DNA of 64,000 nucleotides from CAWFXC01 sp963819735 (GCA_963819735.1 CAWFXC010000005.1:930001-994000); one strand, 5' to 3'; positions 32,302 through 44,581 are shown, counted from the first letter of the stretch. Numbers and translations are program-made. The notes: generated by a model from the sequence alone, not told the origin.

Positions 32302-33948
32302 TCAGGATGCTCCGCACCCTACGTGAACGTCGAGCCTCCGCACCGCGAGGACACACACGTCGTCCCGCCGGTCGGTGCCGGTGAGGCACGCGTCGATGGC
32401 CCGGCTGCAGAGCGCGCGGGCGTCGTCGGCGTCGTCGAGGGTCGCGGCCCGGAGCCGGCCGATGCCGGTGTCGAGCGATTCACCCCGGCGTTCGACCAGC
32501 CCATCGGTGTAGAGGAGGAGTGCCTGCCCCGGTTGGAGCTGGGAGCGGAGGATCTCCACCTGATCGGAGGTGGCTCCAGCGCCGAGCGCGGGCCGGGGCC
32601 GGACGGCGAGCACCGTCGATCCGTCGTCGGCGACGAGTAGCGGCGGCGGATGCCCGGCCGACCCGAGCTCCACGGTGCCGGTCGCCGGGTCGAGGCGCGC
32701 GAACAGGAGGGTGGCGATCTGATCGGCATCGCCGAACTGATCGAGGAACTGGTCGAGATGCGCGAGGACGCGGCCGATGTCGGGTTCGATCGAGGCGTAG
32801 GCGCGTGTCGCGTGACGGAGCGTCGCCATGAGTCGGGCGGCTCCGATCCCGTGACCGCTGACGTCGCCGACCGTTGTCATGATCCGTCCGTCGGGCAGTG
32901 CGAAGGCGTCGTACCAGTCGCCTCCGATGTCGCCGTCGTAGTCGGCCGCGAGGTACGCGGCACCGATCTCGTAACCATCGACCGGCGGGAACACCGGTTG
33001 CAGGAATGTCTCCTGCAACACCCCGACGGCATGGCGCTCCTGCGCGAGCCGGAACTCGGCACTGGCGAGCGCGGCCTGTGCTTCGCGTTGCCGGGTGACG
33101 TCCTGCGCGGTGCCCCGTACGCGCACGATCTCGCCATCGTCGTCGAAGAGCACCTCGCCGCGGTGCACGACGTGGCGCACCTCGCCGCGCAGGATCATGC
33201 GGGTCTCCGTCGCGTACCGCCGGCGCCGATGACCGAGCGATTCGGCGGGATAGCGGGTGAGCTCCTCGCCGTCGTCGGGGTGGGCGAGCTTGCGGAGCGC
33301 GATGTTGTACTCCGGCCCCGTCATCGTGCGCGGCAGTTCGAGCATCCGGGCCAGCTCGGTCGACAACGAGACGAGTTGGCTCTCCCGGTCCCATTGCCAG
33401 CTCCCGAGTGCTGCGATGCGTTCGGCTTCGTTCAGGTCCCGGGCCACGACTGCCGCGGCCCGGAGCTCGGCTTCCTCGAGCGCGTAGGCCTCCATCCACT
33501 TGCGTCCGTCGATGTCGATGCCGACGCCGACCATCGCGACGAGCCGGCCGTCGTCGTCGTGGATCGGGCGACCCCTCGATTCGATCCAGTGGATGCTGCC
33601 GTCGGGCCAGACCGCCCGGTGTTCGAACGCGAGGTCGAGACCGGTCTCGCCGGTGGCCGCGATCTCCGCCTCTACCTGAACCCGGTCGTCGGGATGGATC
33701 CGATCGATGAAGTCGGCGTACGTGCCGCTGAATTCGTCGGAGGCGATGCCGAAGCGGGCCGCCATCTCGGCGTCCCACTCGACGTTGCCGGTCTCGACGT
33801 CCCAGCTCCACGTGCCCATGCGCCCGGCCTCGAGCGCGATGCGGAGCCGGGCTTCGTCGTGCCGGCGCGGATCACGCGCCGAATCGGCCGGAGAAGAATC
33901 GGCCCGAGAAGAATCGGATGGGGGAAGGGCGGCCATCGTGACGCCCAT
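32302..33948 (-). CDS. PAS-PAS-PP2C (SpoIIE/RsbU-type) serine phosphatase
   Basis: This is a 548-residue signalling phosphatase. PAS 1 (about 35-155) contains GTWSWDVETGNVEWDAEMAA and the PAC segment HWIESRGRPIHDDDGRLVAM. PAS 2 (about 175-300) contains IAALGSWQWDRESQL. The SpoIIE/RsbU phosphatase domain (about 325-540) carries DGDIGGDWYDAFALPDGRIM, GDVSGHGIGAARLMA and LLLYTDGLVERRGES, with the metal-binding Asp residues visible. Such proteins dephosphorylate anti-anti-sigma factors in stress switches. No RsbW/RsbV partner is adjacent. The start is ATG 33948 or 33936. It is divergent from dxs. Confidence 0.92.
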   Translation of the reverse strand: MGVTMAALPPSDSSRADSSPADSARDPRRHDEARLRIALEAGRMGTWSWDVETGNVEWDAEMAARFGIASDEFSGTYADFIDRIHPDDRVQVEAEIAATGETGLDLAFEHRAVWPDGSIHWIESRGRPIHDDDGRLVAMVGVGIDIDGRKWMEAYALEEAELRAAAVVARDLNEAERIAALGSWQWDRESQLVSLSTELARMLELPRTMTGPEYNIALRKLAHPDDGEELTRYPAESLGHRRRRYATETRMILRGEVRHVVHRGEVLFDDDGEIVRVRGTAQDVTRQREAQAALASAEFRLAQERHAVGVLQETFLQPVFPPVDGYEIGAAYLAADYDGDIGGDWYDAFALPDGRIMTTVGDVSGHGIGAARLMATLRHATRAYASIEPDIGRVLAHLDQFLDQFGDADQIATLLFARLDPATGTVELGSAGHPPPLLVADDGSTVLAVRPRPALGAGATSDQVEILRSQLQPGQALLLYTDGLVERRGESLDTGIGRLRAATLDDADDARALCSRAIDACLTGTDRRDDVCVLAVRRLDVHVGCGAS

Positions 33949-34126
33949 CGTCGCGTACGGAGTTCATACGAATCTCATCCCGTCGCGCCGAAAGGTCCTT
34001 TTCTCGGTCGTTGGCGCCCGGCGCCGACCCCTTTTAGGCTCCGGCCGATGTCCGCTCACCCGGCGGGGGCAAAACTGAAGTTGTGCGGCCCCGAAGCTAC
34101 GATCACCCACTGACGCTTCGACCCCG

Positions 34127-35896
34127 ATGGCGGATTCCTTGCTCCTCGAAACGATCGACGGTCCCGCAGCCCTGCGCCGACTCAGCGGTGAAGAGCTGAA
34201 GGTTCTCGCAGACGAAATCCGGGCCCTGTTGATCGACGCGGTCTCGGTCAACGGTGGGCACCTCGGGTCGAACCTCGGCGCCGTCGAGCTCACCCTGGCC
34301 CTGCATCGCGTGTTCGATTCGCCGCGTGACGCGATCGTGTGGGACACCGGCCACCAGGCCTACGTGCACAAGCTAGTTACCGGGCGGCGCGACGGATTCG
34401 CCCGGCTCCGCCAGGCCGGGGGCATGTCGGGATACCCGTCCCGCGCCGAGTCCGAGCACGACCTCGTGGAGAACAGCCATGCCTCCACCGCGGTGAGCTA
34501 CGCGTTCGGGCTCGCGGTGGCGCGCGACGCCAACCGCGACGACTCCGCCGTGGTCGCGGTGATCGGCGACGGTGCCCTCACGGGTGGGCTCGCCTACGAA
34601 GCGCTCAACAACTTCGGCTACAGCGGTCGTCGGGCGGTCATCGTGTTGAACGACAACGGGCGTTGCTACGCGCCCACGGTGTCGCGGCTGAGCGCGGTCG
34701 GCAGCCCGGGTCACGAGCCCGGGTCGGCGGCGTTCTTCGAGGCCCTCGGCCTCGGGTACGTCGGGCCGATCGACGGTCACGACGTCGCCGCGCTCGAACC
34801 GGCGTTTCGGTCCGCCGCCGGGTTCGACGGTCCGGTCGTGGTGCACGTGCTCACCCGGAAGGGCGAGGGCTACCTCCCGGCCGAGACCGACGAGGAGAAG
34901 CGCCTCCACGACGTCGGTGCCTTCGATCCGGAGACCGGCGTCCCGCACACCGGCAAGGGTTCGTCCTACACCGCCGCATTCAGCGACAAGCTCGTCGAGT
35001 TGGCCGCCGCCCGTCCCGAGATCGTGGCCGTCACCGCCGGGATGCCGGGTTCCACGGGTCTGCTCCCGTTCGCGGAGCGCTTCCCCGACCGCTGGTTCGA
35101 CGTCGGCATCGCTGAGCAGCACGCGGTCACCGCGGCGGCCGCGATGGCCATGCGCGGTCTGCGGCCGTTCGTGGCGATCTACTCAACGTTTCTCAGCCGG
35201 GCGTGGGACCAGATGCTCTACGACGTCGGTCTCCACGCGGTCCCGGTGGTGTTCTGTGTCGACCGGGCCGGGATCACCGGCGACGACGGCGCCAGTCACC
35301 ACGGGCTCTTCGACCTCGCGTTGCTCACCAAGATCCCGGGCATCACGGTGTTCGCGCCTTCGTCCTATGAGGAAGTCGGCGTGATGCTCGAGGAGGCGCT
35401 CCTCATCACGAGCGGTCCGGTGGCGTTGCGTTGGCCCAAGACCCCGGCGCGGCACGTCCCGCCCGAGCAGGTCGGCGCGGGCCGGAACGCGCGCAAGGTG
35501 CGCGCGGGTCGCGATGTCTGCATCCTCGCGGTCGGGAAGATGGTCGAAGCCGCCGAAGAAGCGGCCGTGCTGCTCGAAGCGCGCGACGTGCACGCGACGG
35601 TGTGGGACGTGCGTGTGGTGCCTCCCGACGCGCGGATGCTGGAAGATGCACGCCGCCACGGGCTCGTGGTCACCGCCGAAGACGGCATTGCCGAAGGCGG
35701 GGTCGGCGCGTTGCTCACCGCCGCGCTGGCGCGAGTGGAAGCAGGAACTCCGGCCCCTCCGGTGGTCGCGCTCGGCACCCCGGCGGCGTTCCTCCCGCAC
35801 GGGAAGCCGGCGGAGCTCCTGGCGAACCTCGGTCTCGACGGTCCCGGGATCGTGGCGACGGTGCTGAAATCGCTCGAGGCGAGCCAGCGTCAGTGA
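34127..35896 (+). CDS. dxs: 1-deoxy-D-xylulose-5-phosphate synthase
   Basis: This thiamine-diphosphate enzyme condenses pyruvate and glyceraldehyde-3-phosphate in the first step of the MEP isoprenoid pathway. Recognisable parts are NGGHLGSNLGAVELTLALHR (active-site His), the TPP motif GDGALTGGLAYEALNN, DTGHQAYVHKLVTGR, the transketolase Pyr domain (GIAEQHAVTAAAAMA, CVDRAGITGDDGASHHGLFD), and the C-terminal domain. It has 589 residues against the usual 620-640. About 40-50 residues are missing after NDNGRCYAPTVSRLS, where the frame jumps to GHEPGSAAFFEALGLGYVGP. The frame itself is intact. ATG 34127 is divergent from the phosphatase gene. Confidence 0.93.
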   Translation: MADSLLLETIDGPAALRRLSGEELKVLADEIRALLIDAVSVNGGHLGSNLGAVELTLALHRVFDSPRDAIVWDTGHQAYVHKLVTGRRDGFARLRQAGGMSGYPSRAESEHDLVENSHASTAVSYAFGLAVARDANRDDSAVVAVIGDGALTGGLAYEALNNFGYSGRRAVIVLNDNGRCYAPTVSRLSAVGSPGHEPGSAAFFEALGLGYVGPIDGHDVAALEPAFRSAAGFDGPVVVHVLTRKGEGYLPAETDEEKRLHDVGAFDPETGVPHTGKGSSYTAAFSDKLVELAAARPEIVAVTAGMPGSTGLLPFAERFPDRWFDVGIAEQHAVTAAAAMAMRGLRPFVAIYSTFLSRAWDQMLYDVGLHAVPVVFCVDRAGITGDDGASHHGLFDLALLTKIPGITVFAPSSYEEVGVMLEEALLITSGPVALRWPKTPARHVPPEQVGAGRNARKVRAGRDVCILAVGKMVEAAEEAAVLLEARDVHATVWDVRVVPPDARMLEDARRHGLVVTAEDGIAEGGVGALLTAALARVEAGTPAPPVVALGTPAAFLPHGKPAELLANLGLDGPGIVATVLKSLEASQRQ

Positions 35897-35912
35897 GTCT
35901 TGACGCCCGCGC

Positions 35913-36572
35913 TCACGCGGGGCCGAAGCTCGGCATCTTCTCGAACGCCGGCGCGAAGAAGTAGTCGAGCTCGATCGTCTGGCCGAGCGCGAGGAGCCCG
36001 GCGGCGCAGAGGTCGGTCTTCACGAAGCACTGCACTCCGTAGTCGGCGAAGGCGGAGCGATCGTCGTCGTCGAAGATCGGGCTGGCAGCCATCGCGGCGT
36101 CGATCTCGGCGTCGAGCCCGGCGCGCGCCTTGAACTTCGTGATCGAGGCGCGGCCTTCGAGCTCGCCACCTGGTTCCGTCGCGGTCTCGATCGCGCGCAC
36201 CGCGCGTTCGAGTGCGTCGAAGCTCGAGTACCGGATGCCGATGTGGGTGAGAGATTCGGGCCACTCGGCGCGCAGCGCGCGGTACGCCGACAGCCGCGGG
36301 TCTTCGTCGAAGGCACCGGCACGCAGCCCGTCGGCGATCGCGCGCTCGAGGTCGAGTTGGGCATCGCTCACGCGCGAGAGGTACAGGACGTTGTCGACGT
36401 AGTTCCACGTCTCGTCGTCGACCACGATCGTCGAGAACCCGTCGGTGCCGGGCGCGGGTCCGTTCTGTACGAGGGTGCAGCCGAACAGCTCGAACAAGCG
36501 GCGGGCCCGGTCTTCGTCGCCGGGGCGGTAGTGCAGGGCGAGGTGGCCGATGGTCGCCTGAGGTGTCGTCAT
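35913..36572 (-). CDS. Hypothetical protein, weakly VOC/glyoxalase-like N-terminus
   Basis: This is a 219-residue soluble protein. The start MTTPQATIGHLALHYRPGDE, then RRLFELFGCTLVQNGP, resembles the first beta-alpha unit of vicinal-oxygen-chelate proteins. The rest (LSRVSDAQLDLERAIADGLR, SLTHIGIRYSSFDALERAVR) includes a second candidate unit but no obvious metal triad. ATG 36572 is chosen because the domain starts there; an upstream in-frame ATG at 36611 adds 13 unrelated residues. It is convergent with dxs. Function unknown. Confidence 0.55.
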   Translation of the reverse strand: MTTPQATIGHLALHYRPGDEDRARRLFELFGCTLVQNGPAPGTDGFSTIVVDDETWNYVDNVLYLSRVSDAQLDLERAIADGLRAGAFDEDPRLSAYRALRAEWPESLTHIGIRYSSFDALERAVRAIETATEPGGELEGRASITKFKARAGLDAEIDAAMAASPIFDDDDRSAFADYGVQCFVKTDLCAAGLLALGQTIELDYFFAPAFEKMPSFGPA

Positions 36573-36645
36573 GCGAGCGAGTCTGGTGGCCGGGTCCGGC
36601 CGTTGCAACACGCGCCGGCCGGCGAGGCGACGAACCGGCTACCGG

Positions 36646-37969
36646 TCAGAGGGTGATGCCGGCGAGCGGTGCGGGGTTGCCGGCCAGGACGTCGCCCGGG
36701 TTCACCCCCAGCCACTGGGCCAGCGTGGCGTAGTACTGGCCCATCGTCACCGTCGCCCGGAGGTTGTCGTTGCTGGGGTCGAGCGTGGTCCAGTTCGGGT
36801 GCTGGCCGTAGACCCCGGCGTGGATTGCGCCGGCGAGCAGCCCGACGGTGGCGGTGCCGTGGTCGAGCCCGTTCGAGTTCTGGTTGGCCCGGCGCCCGAA
36901 CTCACTCGTCGTCGCGACGAGCACGTTCTGGGTGAGCCCGAGACCGCCGAGCTCCTGGAGGAACGCGTCGAGCGCGCCGTCGAGCTCCATCATCGAGCGC
37001 GTTGTGCGTCGACAGGTGATCCTCGTGCGTGTCGAAGCCACCGTTGAACGGCACGTGCACGATGCGGATGCCCGCGCCGGCGCGCAGCAGTCGCACGGCG
37101 GCGGCGAGCTGCGCACCCAACCCGGTGTCGGGGTAGCCGACGGTCGACGCCGGAATCGAAGTCATGAGGTCGCTGAACCGCAACGCGGTGCGGATGCCCT
37201 GGCGTCCGGCGTAGAGCATGGTGGCCTCGGCGCGGTCCTCCTGGCTCATGGCGCGCTGGCTGGCGATCCACGCCGCGTTCATGCCGGCGTCGCCGTAACC
37301 GGGGAACTTCCCGTCGCTCCCGGGATCCATCGACAACGTGACCGCGCTCTGGGCGGCCAACGCAGCCGAGGGGCCGCCGCCGAGCGACACTCCGGTCGCG
37401 GCGGCGTCCGACGTGGCGATCTCGTCGCACAGGCGGCCGAGAAATCCGAAGCGCGGGTACTGGTTGCCGTCGGTGTCGCCGAACCACCAACGCCGCAGCA
37501 TCTCCGAGTGCGAGAAGTTGGGGTTGGGGTGGCCCAGGCCCTCGACCAGCGCGAGGGGGCGCCGGTACACGCGGGCGAGATTCGGATTGAGGCCGAACGA
37601 GTTGTTGAGGTGCAGCACCTGCGCGGCCGGGATCGACACCGTCGGGCGGCGCGCGTAGTACGAACCGTCGGCGTAGGGGATGCCGAGGGAGTTCCCGTCG
37701 TGGCCGCCCGCCATCTCGATCACCACGAGCGATCGCGCGCTCGGCGACGGTGCGGGGCCGATCGGCTGCGTCGTCGTGGTGGTCGGCGGCAGCGTGCTGG
37801 TCGTCGGTGGCACCGTGGTGCTGACCGGCGGCAACGGGCTCGGAGCCGGCGGCACGGTGGTGCCGGTGGCCTTCTTCGGGTCCACCGGCGGCTGGCACGC
37901 GGCGAGGGCGCCGACACCGGCGGCCCCGAGGCCCCACTGGAGGATCTTGCGGCGGGGGACGTCGTTCAT
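36646..37969 (-). CDS. DUF1501 family exported protein (frameshifted)
   Basis: This is a secreted DUF1501 protein of about 440 residues, a family related to the alkaline-phosphatase/sulfatase fold. It starts MNDVPRRKILQWGLGAAGVG, a Tat-like signal with LAAC lipobox, then a Thr/Pro linker and VIEMAGGHDGNSLGIPYADG. It is open to about 37000. There THNAL should be followed by MMELDGALDAFLQELGGLGL in the next frame, ending GDVLAGNPAPLAGITL at 36646. One extra base in CTCGATGATG (minus strand) explains it. The start overlaps the DUF1800 stop (ATGA), the usual DUF1800-DUF1501 pair. Confidence 0.82.
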
Positions 37970-39192
37970 GCGAGCGCGAACTCCGGTGAGCAGAGGGTGA
38001 GGGCGAGGAGGATCCGTGATCGCTGCCACTTGGCGAGCGCGGTGTTCGTGGCGACGGCGGTGAGCGCGGCGGTGGTGGCGGGGGTGACCTCGTACAGGGA
38101 GCACTGCGCGAGCACCGCCGCCACCATGTCGGTGGCGTTGGTGATCTGCGCGAGAACCGGGCCGTCGTTGGCGAGGTCGGCGCGGCCGAGCGCGTCGCTG
38201 GCGGCCAGCCATCGCGTGCCGCCCGGCCAACCGGCGACGCTCGGCGGATAGAAGGGGAGTTGCCCGAGCTCGTTGGCGATGCTGGCCTGCCAGCCCGGAT
38301 TCGAGACACCCATCGTGGTGAACGCGGTCGTGACCCATTCCACCGGGAGCTTGGCGCGGTTCATGTGCACCGCGGGATCGAGGAACGCCGGATCGCGCAG
38401 GATCGCTTCGACGAGTGGCCGGATCTCGAGGTTGGCGTTGACGAACACGGAACCGAGCGTGGCGCGCGTGCTGTCGGACGGATCGACGCCCATGAAGAAC
38501 TTGTAGAGCTTCCCCGCGATGAACGGTCCGCACGCCGGGCTGTTGCACACCGTGTCGATCACGTCGTTGTATCGCTGCACGCTGTGGCCGAGGAAGGTGA
38601 CCGGTGCGGTCAGCGCGTACTGCGGGAAGAAGGTCGCGACGCCGGTGTCGTAGTTCACGTCCCATCCGGCGAGCGCCTTCGCGCCGGCCTTCACGTCGGC
38701 CTCCGTGTAGTTCCCCGGCCCGAGGGCGAAGAGCTCCATCACCTCGCGCGAATAGTTCTCGTTCGGTGCGTTCACGACCGACGGGTCGCCGTCGAGGTAT
38801 ACGAGCATCGCGGGGTCGACGGTGATCTGCTGCAGCAGCGTGCGGAAGTTCCCGAGCGCGTTCTGGCGCAGGAGCAGATGCTGGTTCCACATCATCGGCC
38901 AGCTGTTCACCTTGTCCTGGCTGGTGCAGAGGTGCGCATGCCAGAACCACGTCATCTTCTCGGCGAGACCGACGGCCGGATCTGCCATCCGCGCGAGCCA
39001 CCACATCGGCGGGTCCCAACCCGTCATGTCGGGCGGCGCGGGAATCGGCGTCGGCGTCGCGGCGAGCACGCCGTCGAGCGCCGCGCCGACGCCGGCGGCG
39101 TTGAGCGCGTCGACCTGTCCGGGATACGGACCGAAGGTCGTGCGGCGGAGGAGATGAGCGATGGCTGCGTGGTCGTCCGGCATGCGCAGCAT
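37966..39192 (-). CDS. DUF1800 family protein
   Basis: This is a 408-residue member of DUF1800. Diagnostic segments are HLLRRTTFGPYPGQVDALNA, KMTWFWHAHLCTS, NENYSREVMELFALGPGNYT followed by DVKAGAKALAGW, and VEWVTTAFTTMG with a PPSVAGWPGG turn. The family nearly always sits upstream of DUF1501 and is thought to act with it at the cell surface or in export. Their reaction is unknown. No clear signal peptide is present in this copy. The stop overlaps the DUF1501 start. It is divergent from aceE across 152 bases. Confidence 0.9.
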   Translation of the reverse strand: MLRMPDDHAAIAHLLRRTTFGPYPGQVDALNAAGVGAALDGVLAATPTPIPAPPDMTGWDPPMWWLARMADPAVGLAEKMTWFWHAHLCTSQDKVNSWPMMWNQHLLLRQNALGNFRTLLQQITVDPAMLVYLDGDPSVVNAPNENYSREVMELFALGPGNYTEADVKAGAKALAGWDVNYDTGVATFFPQYALTAPVTFLGHSVQRYNDVIDTVCNSPACGPFIAGKLYKFFMGVDPSDSTRATLGSVFVNANLEIRPLVEAILRDPAFLDPAVHMNRAKLPVEWVTTAFTTMGVSNPGWQASIANELGQLPFYPPSVAGWPGGTRWLAASDALGRADLANDGPVLAQITNATDMVAAVLAQCSLYEVTPATTAALTAVATNTALAKWQRSRILLALTLCSPEFALA

Positions 39193-39300
39193 CTATCGGC
39201 AGCGCCCCAAAATTTCTTGCCCGCACGAAGGTAAAAGTTTTCGGGACGAGGTGTCGCGTCCTTCGGGAGCGCGGTCCTAACCTTGCAGCAACCCCCGCGG

Positions 39301-39318
39301 GTTCTGCCTGCGCAGAAC
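39301..39318 (+). promoter_or_regulatory. Hairpin in the presumed aceE leader
   Basis: A perfect 7-bp stem GTTCTGC / GCAGAAC with a CTGC loop ends 26 bases before the aceE GTG and just upstream of its ribosome site. It may modulate translation or be incidental. The divergent region 39193-39344 must hold promoters for both aceE and the DUF1800 operon. Confidence 0.35.
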
Positions 39319-39344
39319 GAAGAGACGAAAGAAAGAGGCGCCGC

Positions 39345-42054
<2,710 letters not shown>

Positions 42055-42088
42055 GGAACCTCGGGTCTGAGGGTCGAGTCAGGGTGAC

Positions 42089-42307
42089 TCAGGAGGCCCG
42101 ACGGTGGTCGTCGTCGCGGAGCGGGTCGTCGTCGAGCGGGTCGTCGTCCCAGCCGTCGTCATCGTCGTCGAGATCGTCGTCGGAATCCTCGACGCCGAGC
42201 TCGACGTCGGCGAGGGTGCCGGACCCTTCCCGGAACAGGCCGTCGTCGAAGCCCTGCTTCAGTTCCCGCGCTTCACGGAACCGGCGAGCTCGTCCTTTTC
42301 TCGGCAC
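42089..42307 (-). CDS. Small bipolar protein with acidic Asp-rich tail (72 aa)
   Basis: The frame from GTG 42307 begins MPRKGRARRFREARELKQGF, strongly basic, and ends in a very acidic stretch (DDDLDDDDDGWDDDPLDDDP). A possible ribosome site CAGGTG lies 4 bases upstream. The clean split into a basic head and acid tail looks selected, though GC-rich sequence can create Asp runs. It is convergent with aceE. Function unknown. Confidence 0.5.
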   Translation of the reverse strand: MPRKGRARRFREARELKQGFDDGLFREGSGTLADVELGVEDSDDDLDDDDDGWDDDPLDDDPLRDDDHRRAS

Positions 42308-42430
42308 GTGTCACCTGCCTTGCAACGGAGCAGCGTACGAATGCTCGGACAGCGCCGCGGACAGCGCCCCCGTACCCCTACATGATGCCGCAGCCGGAGC
42401 CGCGGCGTGTGCAGCTGGGGGTACAACAGT

Positions 42431-43084
42431 CTACCGGAACGCTCGATTCCCGTAACGGTCCACGTGAACCGCTTCGCGGACCGGGCGGCGGGTGGTGGGG
42501 CCGTAGTGGCCACGGGGCCATCCGAGGGGCACGACGGCCACCGGAGTGACCGATGCGGGTAGCCCCAGGGTGCGCCGGGCCAGGGTCACCGACCACAGCG
42601 GCAGGGTCGTGAGTGTGGCGCCCAGGCCCAGGGCCCGGGCGGCGAGGAGCAGGTTCTGGACCGCCGGATAGGCCGAGCCGTAGAAGCTGGTGGCCAGCAC
42701 CGGCGGGCCGAAGACGGGGGAGCGGCCCCGGAGACAGGCCACCACGACCACCGGGATCTCCTCGAAGTGGTCGGCCTGCCACTGCACGGCTTCCACGATC
42801 TTGCGGGTGCTCTCGTCGCGGCGGGCCCGACCGGCTCCGAGGCGCCGGTAGACCGACCAGGCCTGACGGTTCAGCCGGGCGAGCTGGTGCTTGACGTCGG
42901 GGTCGCGCACCACGACGAATTCCCAGTTCTGCAGGTTGCTGCCGGTCGGTGCCTTGGTGGCGAGCTCCAGGATGCGAAGGACCGTGTCGTCGTCGACGGG
43001 ATCGGGGAGCAGGCGACGGATCGCCCGCTGACTTTCCATCGCCTCACTCAGGGGCATTCCCAGACCGTCGTCGCTGCCGCCCAC
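42431..43084 (-). CDS. Nitroreductase family protein
   Basis: This is an FMN-dependent oxidoreductase of 217 residues. The FMN-phosphate-binding segment QRAIRRLLPDPVDD (Arg-x-x-Arg), ATKAPTGSNLQNWEFVVVRD in the second conserved block, and a C-terminal GLPASVTPVAVVPLGWPRGH are typical of the nitroreductase fold. These enzymes reduce nitroaromatics, quinones or related acceptors. GTG 43084 is chosen because AAAGGAGG lies 4 bases upstream; ATG 43057 lacks a site at good distance. tRNA-Val(CAC) begins 56 bases away on the other strand. Confidence 0.88.
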   Translation of the reverse strand: MGGSDDGLGMPLSEAMESQRAIRRLLPDPVDDDTVLRILELATKAPTGSNLQNWEFVVVRDPDVKHQLARLNRQAWSVYRRLGAGRARRDESTRKIVEAVQWQADHFEEIPVVVVACLRGRSPVFGPPVLATSFYGSAYPAVQNLLLAARALGLGATLTTLPLWSVTLARRTLGLPASVTPVAVVPLGWPRGHYGPTTRRPVREAVHVDRYGNRAFR

Positions 43085-43139
43085 CCCGCCTCCTTTGCTC
43101 GCTGGCGGAGGCTAGCGGTTCGCTATCCTCGCGCCCGTC

Positions 43140-43213
43140 GGGCGATTGGCTCAGTTGGTTAGAGCGCTGCCTTCACACGGCAGAGGTCATGGGTTCGAGT
43201 CCCGTATCGCCCA
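43140..43213 (+). tRNA. tRNA-Val (anticodon CAC)
   Basis: Acceptor GGGCGAT pairs with ATCGCCC. The D arm is GCTCAGTTGGTTAGAGC, the anticodon arm CTGCC TTCACAC GGCAG with anticodon CAC, and the T arm TGGG TTCGAGT CCCG. No CCA is encoded. It shares the acceptor stem of the tRNA-Val(GAC) at 11650 but is not disrupted and no repeat of its 3' end was seen. Confidence 0.96.
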
Positions 43214-43437
43214 CCGCATTGGCACAGCACGTCCACGTCGCGCCAGCGCAGCGCCGCCAGCTCGCCGATGCACCATGGCTGGGGCCTTCGACGTCGATGA
43301 CCGTGAAACTCAATGCCCCGGGGCAGGGGCGATTGGGAGCTCGTGAGAGAGTCGGCCGGGGAGTAACCGTCGTTCGCGTAACCGGGCCCGATCGAGCAAT
43401 AAGCGTGCGTCGCGAGGCGTGCGGAAAGGTTCGGATC

Positions 43438-43965
43438 ATGGATGAGCTCCTGCCCTTGGTAGCTGTCGAGGATCTGCCGGAGGATCTACGAGCGCAGTAC
43501 GAGGCGACCTCGCGGCCCGGCCTGCGGGACTTCATTCGACTCATGGCGCACGCCCCGGACCACTTCCGCCGTTACAACGACACCTACGGAGCGCTTCGAT
43601 TCAACAACCACCTGGGACCTCGGGTGACGGAGCTCGTGCGCTTGGCCACGGCGCAGACCACGCGCTGCCCCGTGTGCATGGCAGGACGGCATCCCGCCGC
43701 GATCGAGGCAGGTCTCACCGAGGAGCTCGTCGCTGAGATCGGATCGAATCAACCGACATTGATGACCCCCGCCGAAGTCGTCGCAGTCCGATTTGCGCTC
43801 AAGTTCTCCACCGACCATCTCGCCATCGAGGCCTCTGACAAGGCTGCGCTGCGTGAGCACTTCACGCCCGAGCAGATCGTGGAGATCGGATTGCTCTGCG
43901 TCATGTGTCTGGTTGGCAGGTTCTCGCTCCTCGCTGGGCTCGAGGAGCCGTCCTGCCCGATGTGA
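43438..43965 (+). CDS. Carboxymuconolactone decarboxylase/AhpD-like protein (second copy)
   Basis: This is a 175-residue AhpD-like helical protein. RVTELVRLATAQTTRCPVCM contains the CxxC pair (CPVC), followed by AGRHPAAIEAGLTEELVAEI; the N-terminal half carries FIRLMAHAPDHFRRYNDTYG. It is distinct from the copy at 2525. ATG 43438 is preceded by GGAAAGG. It lies ahead of a SRPBCC gene and the molybdenum-enzyme operon in the same orientation, so a shared pathway is possible. Gaps of more than 130 bases argue for separate promoters. Confidence 0.82.
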   Translation: MDELLPLVAVEDLPEDLRAQYEATSRPGLRDFIRLMAHAPDHFRRYNDTYGALRFNNHLGPRVTELVRLATAQTTRCPVCMAGRHPAAIEAGLTEELVAEIGSNQPTLMTPAEVVAVRFALKFSTDHLAIEASDKAALREHFTPEQIVEIGLLCVMCLVGRFSLLAGLEEPSCPM

Positions 43966-44098
43966 ACGGGTGACGCTGCTGTGACCTCCGGCGGGACGCG
44001 GTGATCACCTCGGCCAGAACTGGCGCAGTGGATCGACGGGCCGGGGGATCTGCTCGGTTCGATCGGCCATACTTCGCTCCGAACGAGGGGGATGCACC

Positions 44099-44581
44099 GT
44101 GACGATCAACGATGGGCTCGTGCACCGCGAGGTGATGGAGCTCCGAGCCACTCCTGCCGAGGTGCTGAGGTTCGTGATGACGCCCGAGCGAATCCTCGAC
44201 TACTACCCCGATCCGATCGAAGGCGGTGTGTTCGAGGACGGTCGCGCGATCTGGTGTCGCGGCGCGATCGGGGTTTCGATGCTCGAACGCGTCGACGACG
44301 AGAGCAGCGGAGACTGCCTGGTCGTCCTGGTCACTACTGCCGTCGGGCTCGAGCCGCCGTATACGCCGGAGAGCATCCGGGCGGGAGCGACCTTCACGAT
44401 GGTGGAGGACTGGGCGGTGGCTGCGACCACGGACGGCACGACGCTGACGAAGTCGTGGCGAAACGTCAGGACGATCGTCGATTTGCCGTTCTCGATGGAG
44501 GACGCAGTGCGCGAGACGTCGATGGGCGAGAGCGAACCACTGGTCGAGAGGTGGAACGCCGCGGCACGAGCCGGCGGTTGA
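44099..44581 (+). CDS. SRPBCC (START-like) ligand-binding protein
   Basis: This is a 160-residue protein with the Bet v1/START-like layout: HREVMELRATPAEVLRFVMT at the N-terminus, then a beta-sheet region (FEDGRAIWCRGAIGVSMLER), and a long C-terminal helix (EPLVERWNAAARAG). A SRPBCC protein (CoxG) commonly accompanies molybdenum hydroxylase operons as a membrane or assembly helper, which fits the position just upstream of the large subunit gene. Start GTG 44099. The link to CoxG is by context, not a clear sequence match. Confidence 0.6.
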   Translation: MTINDGLVHREVMELRATPAEVLRFVMTPERILDYYPDPIEGGVFEDGRAIWCRGAIGVSMLERVDDESSGDCLVVLVTTAVGLEPPYTPESIRAGATFTMVEDWAVAATTDGTTLTKSWRNVRTIVDLPFSMEDAVRETSMGESEPLVERWNAAARAGG

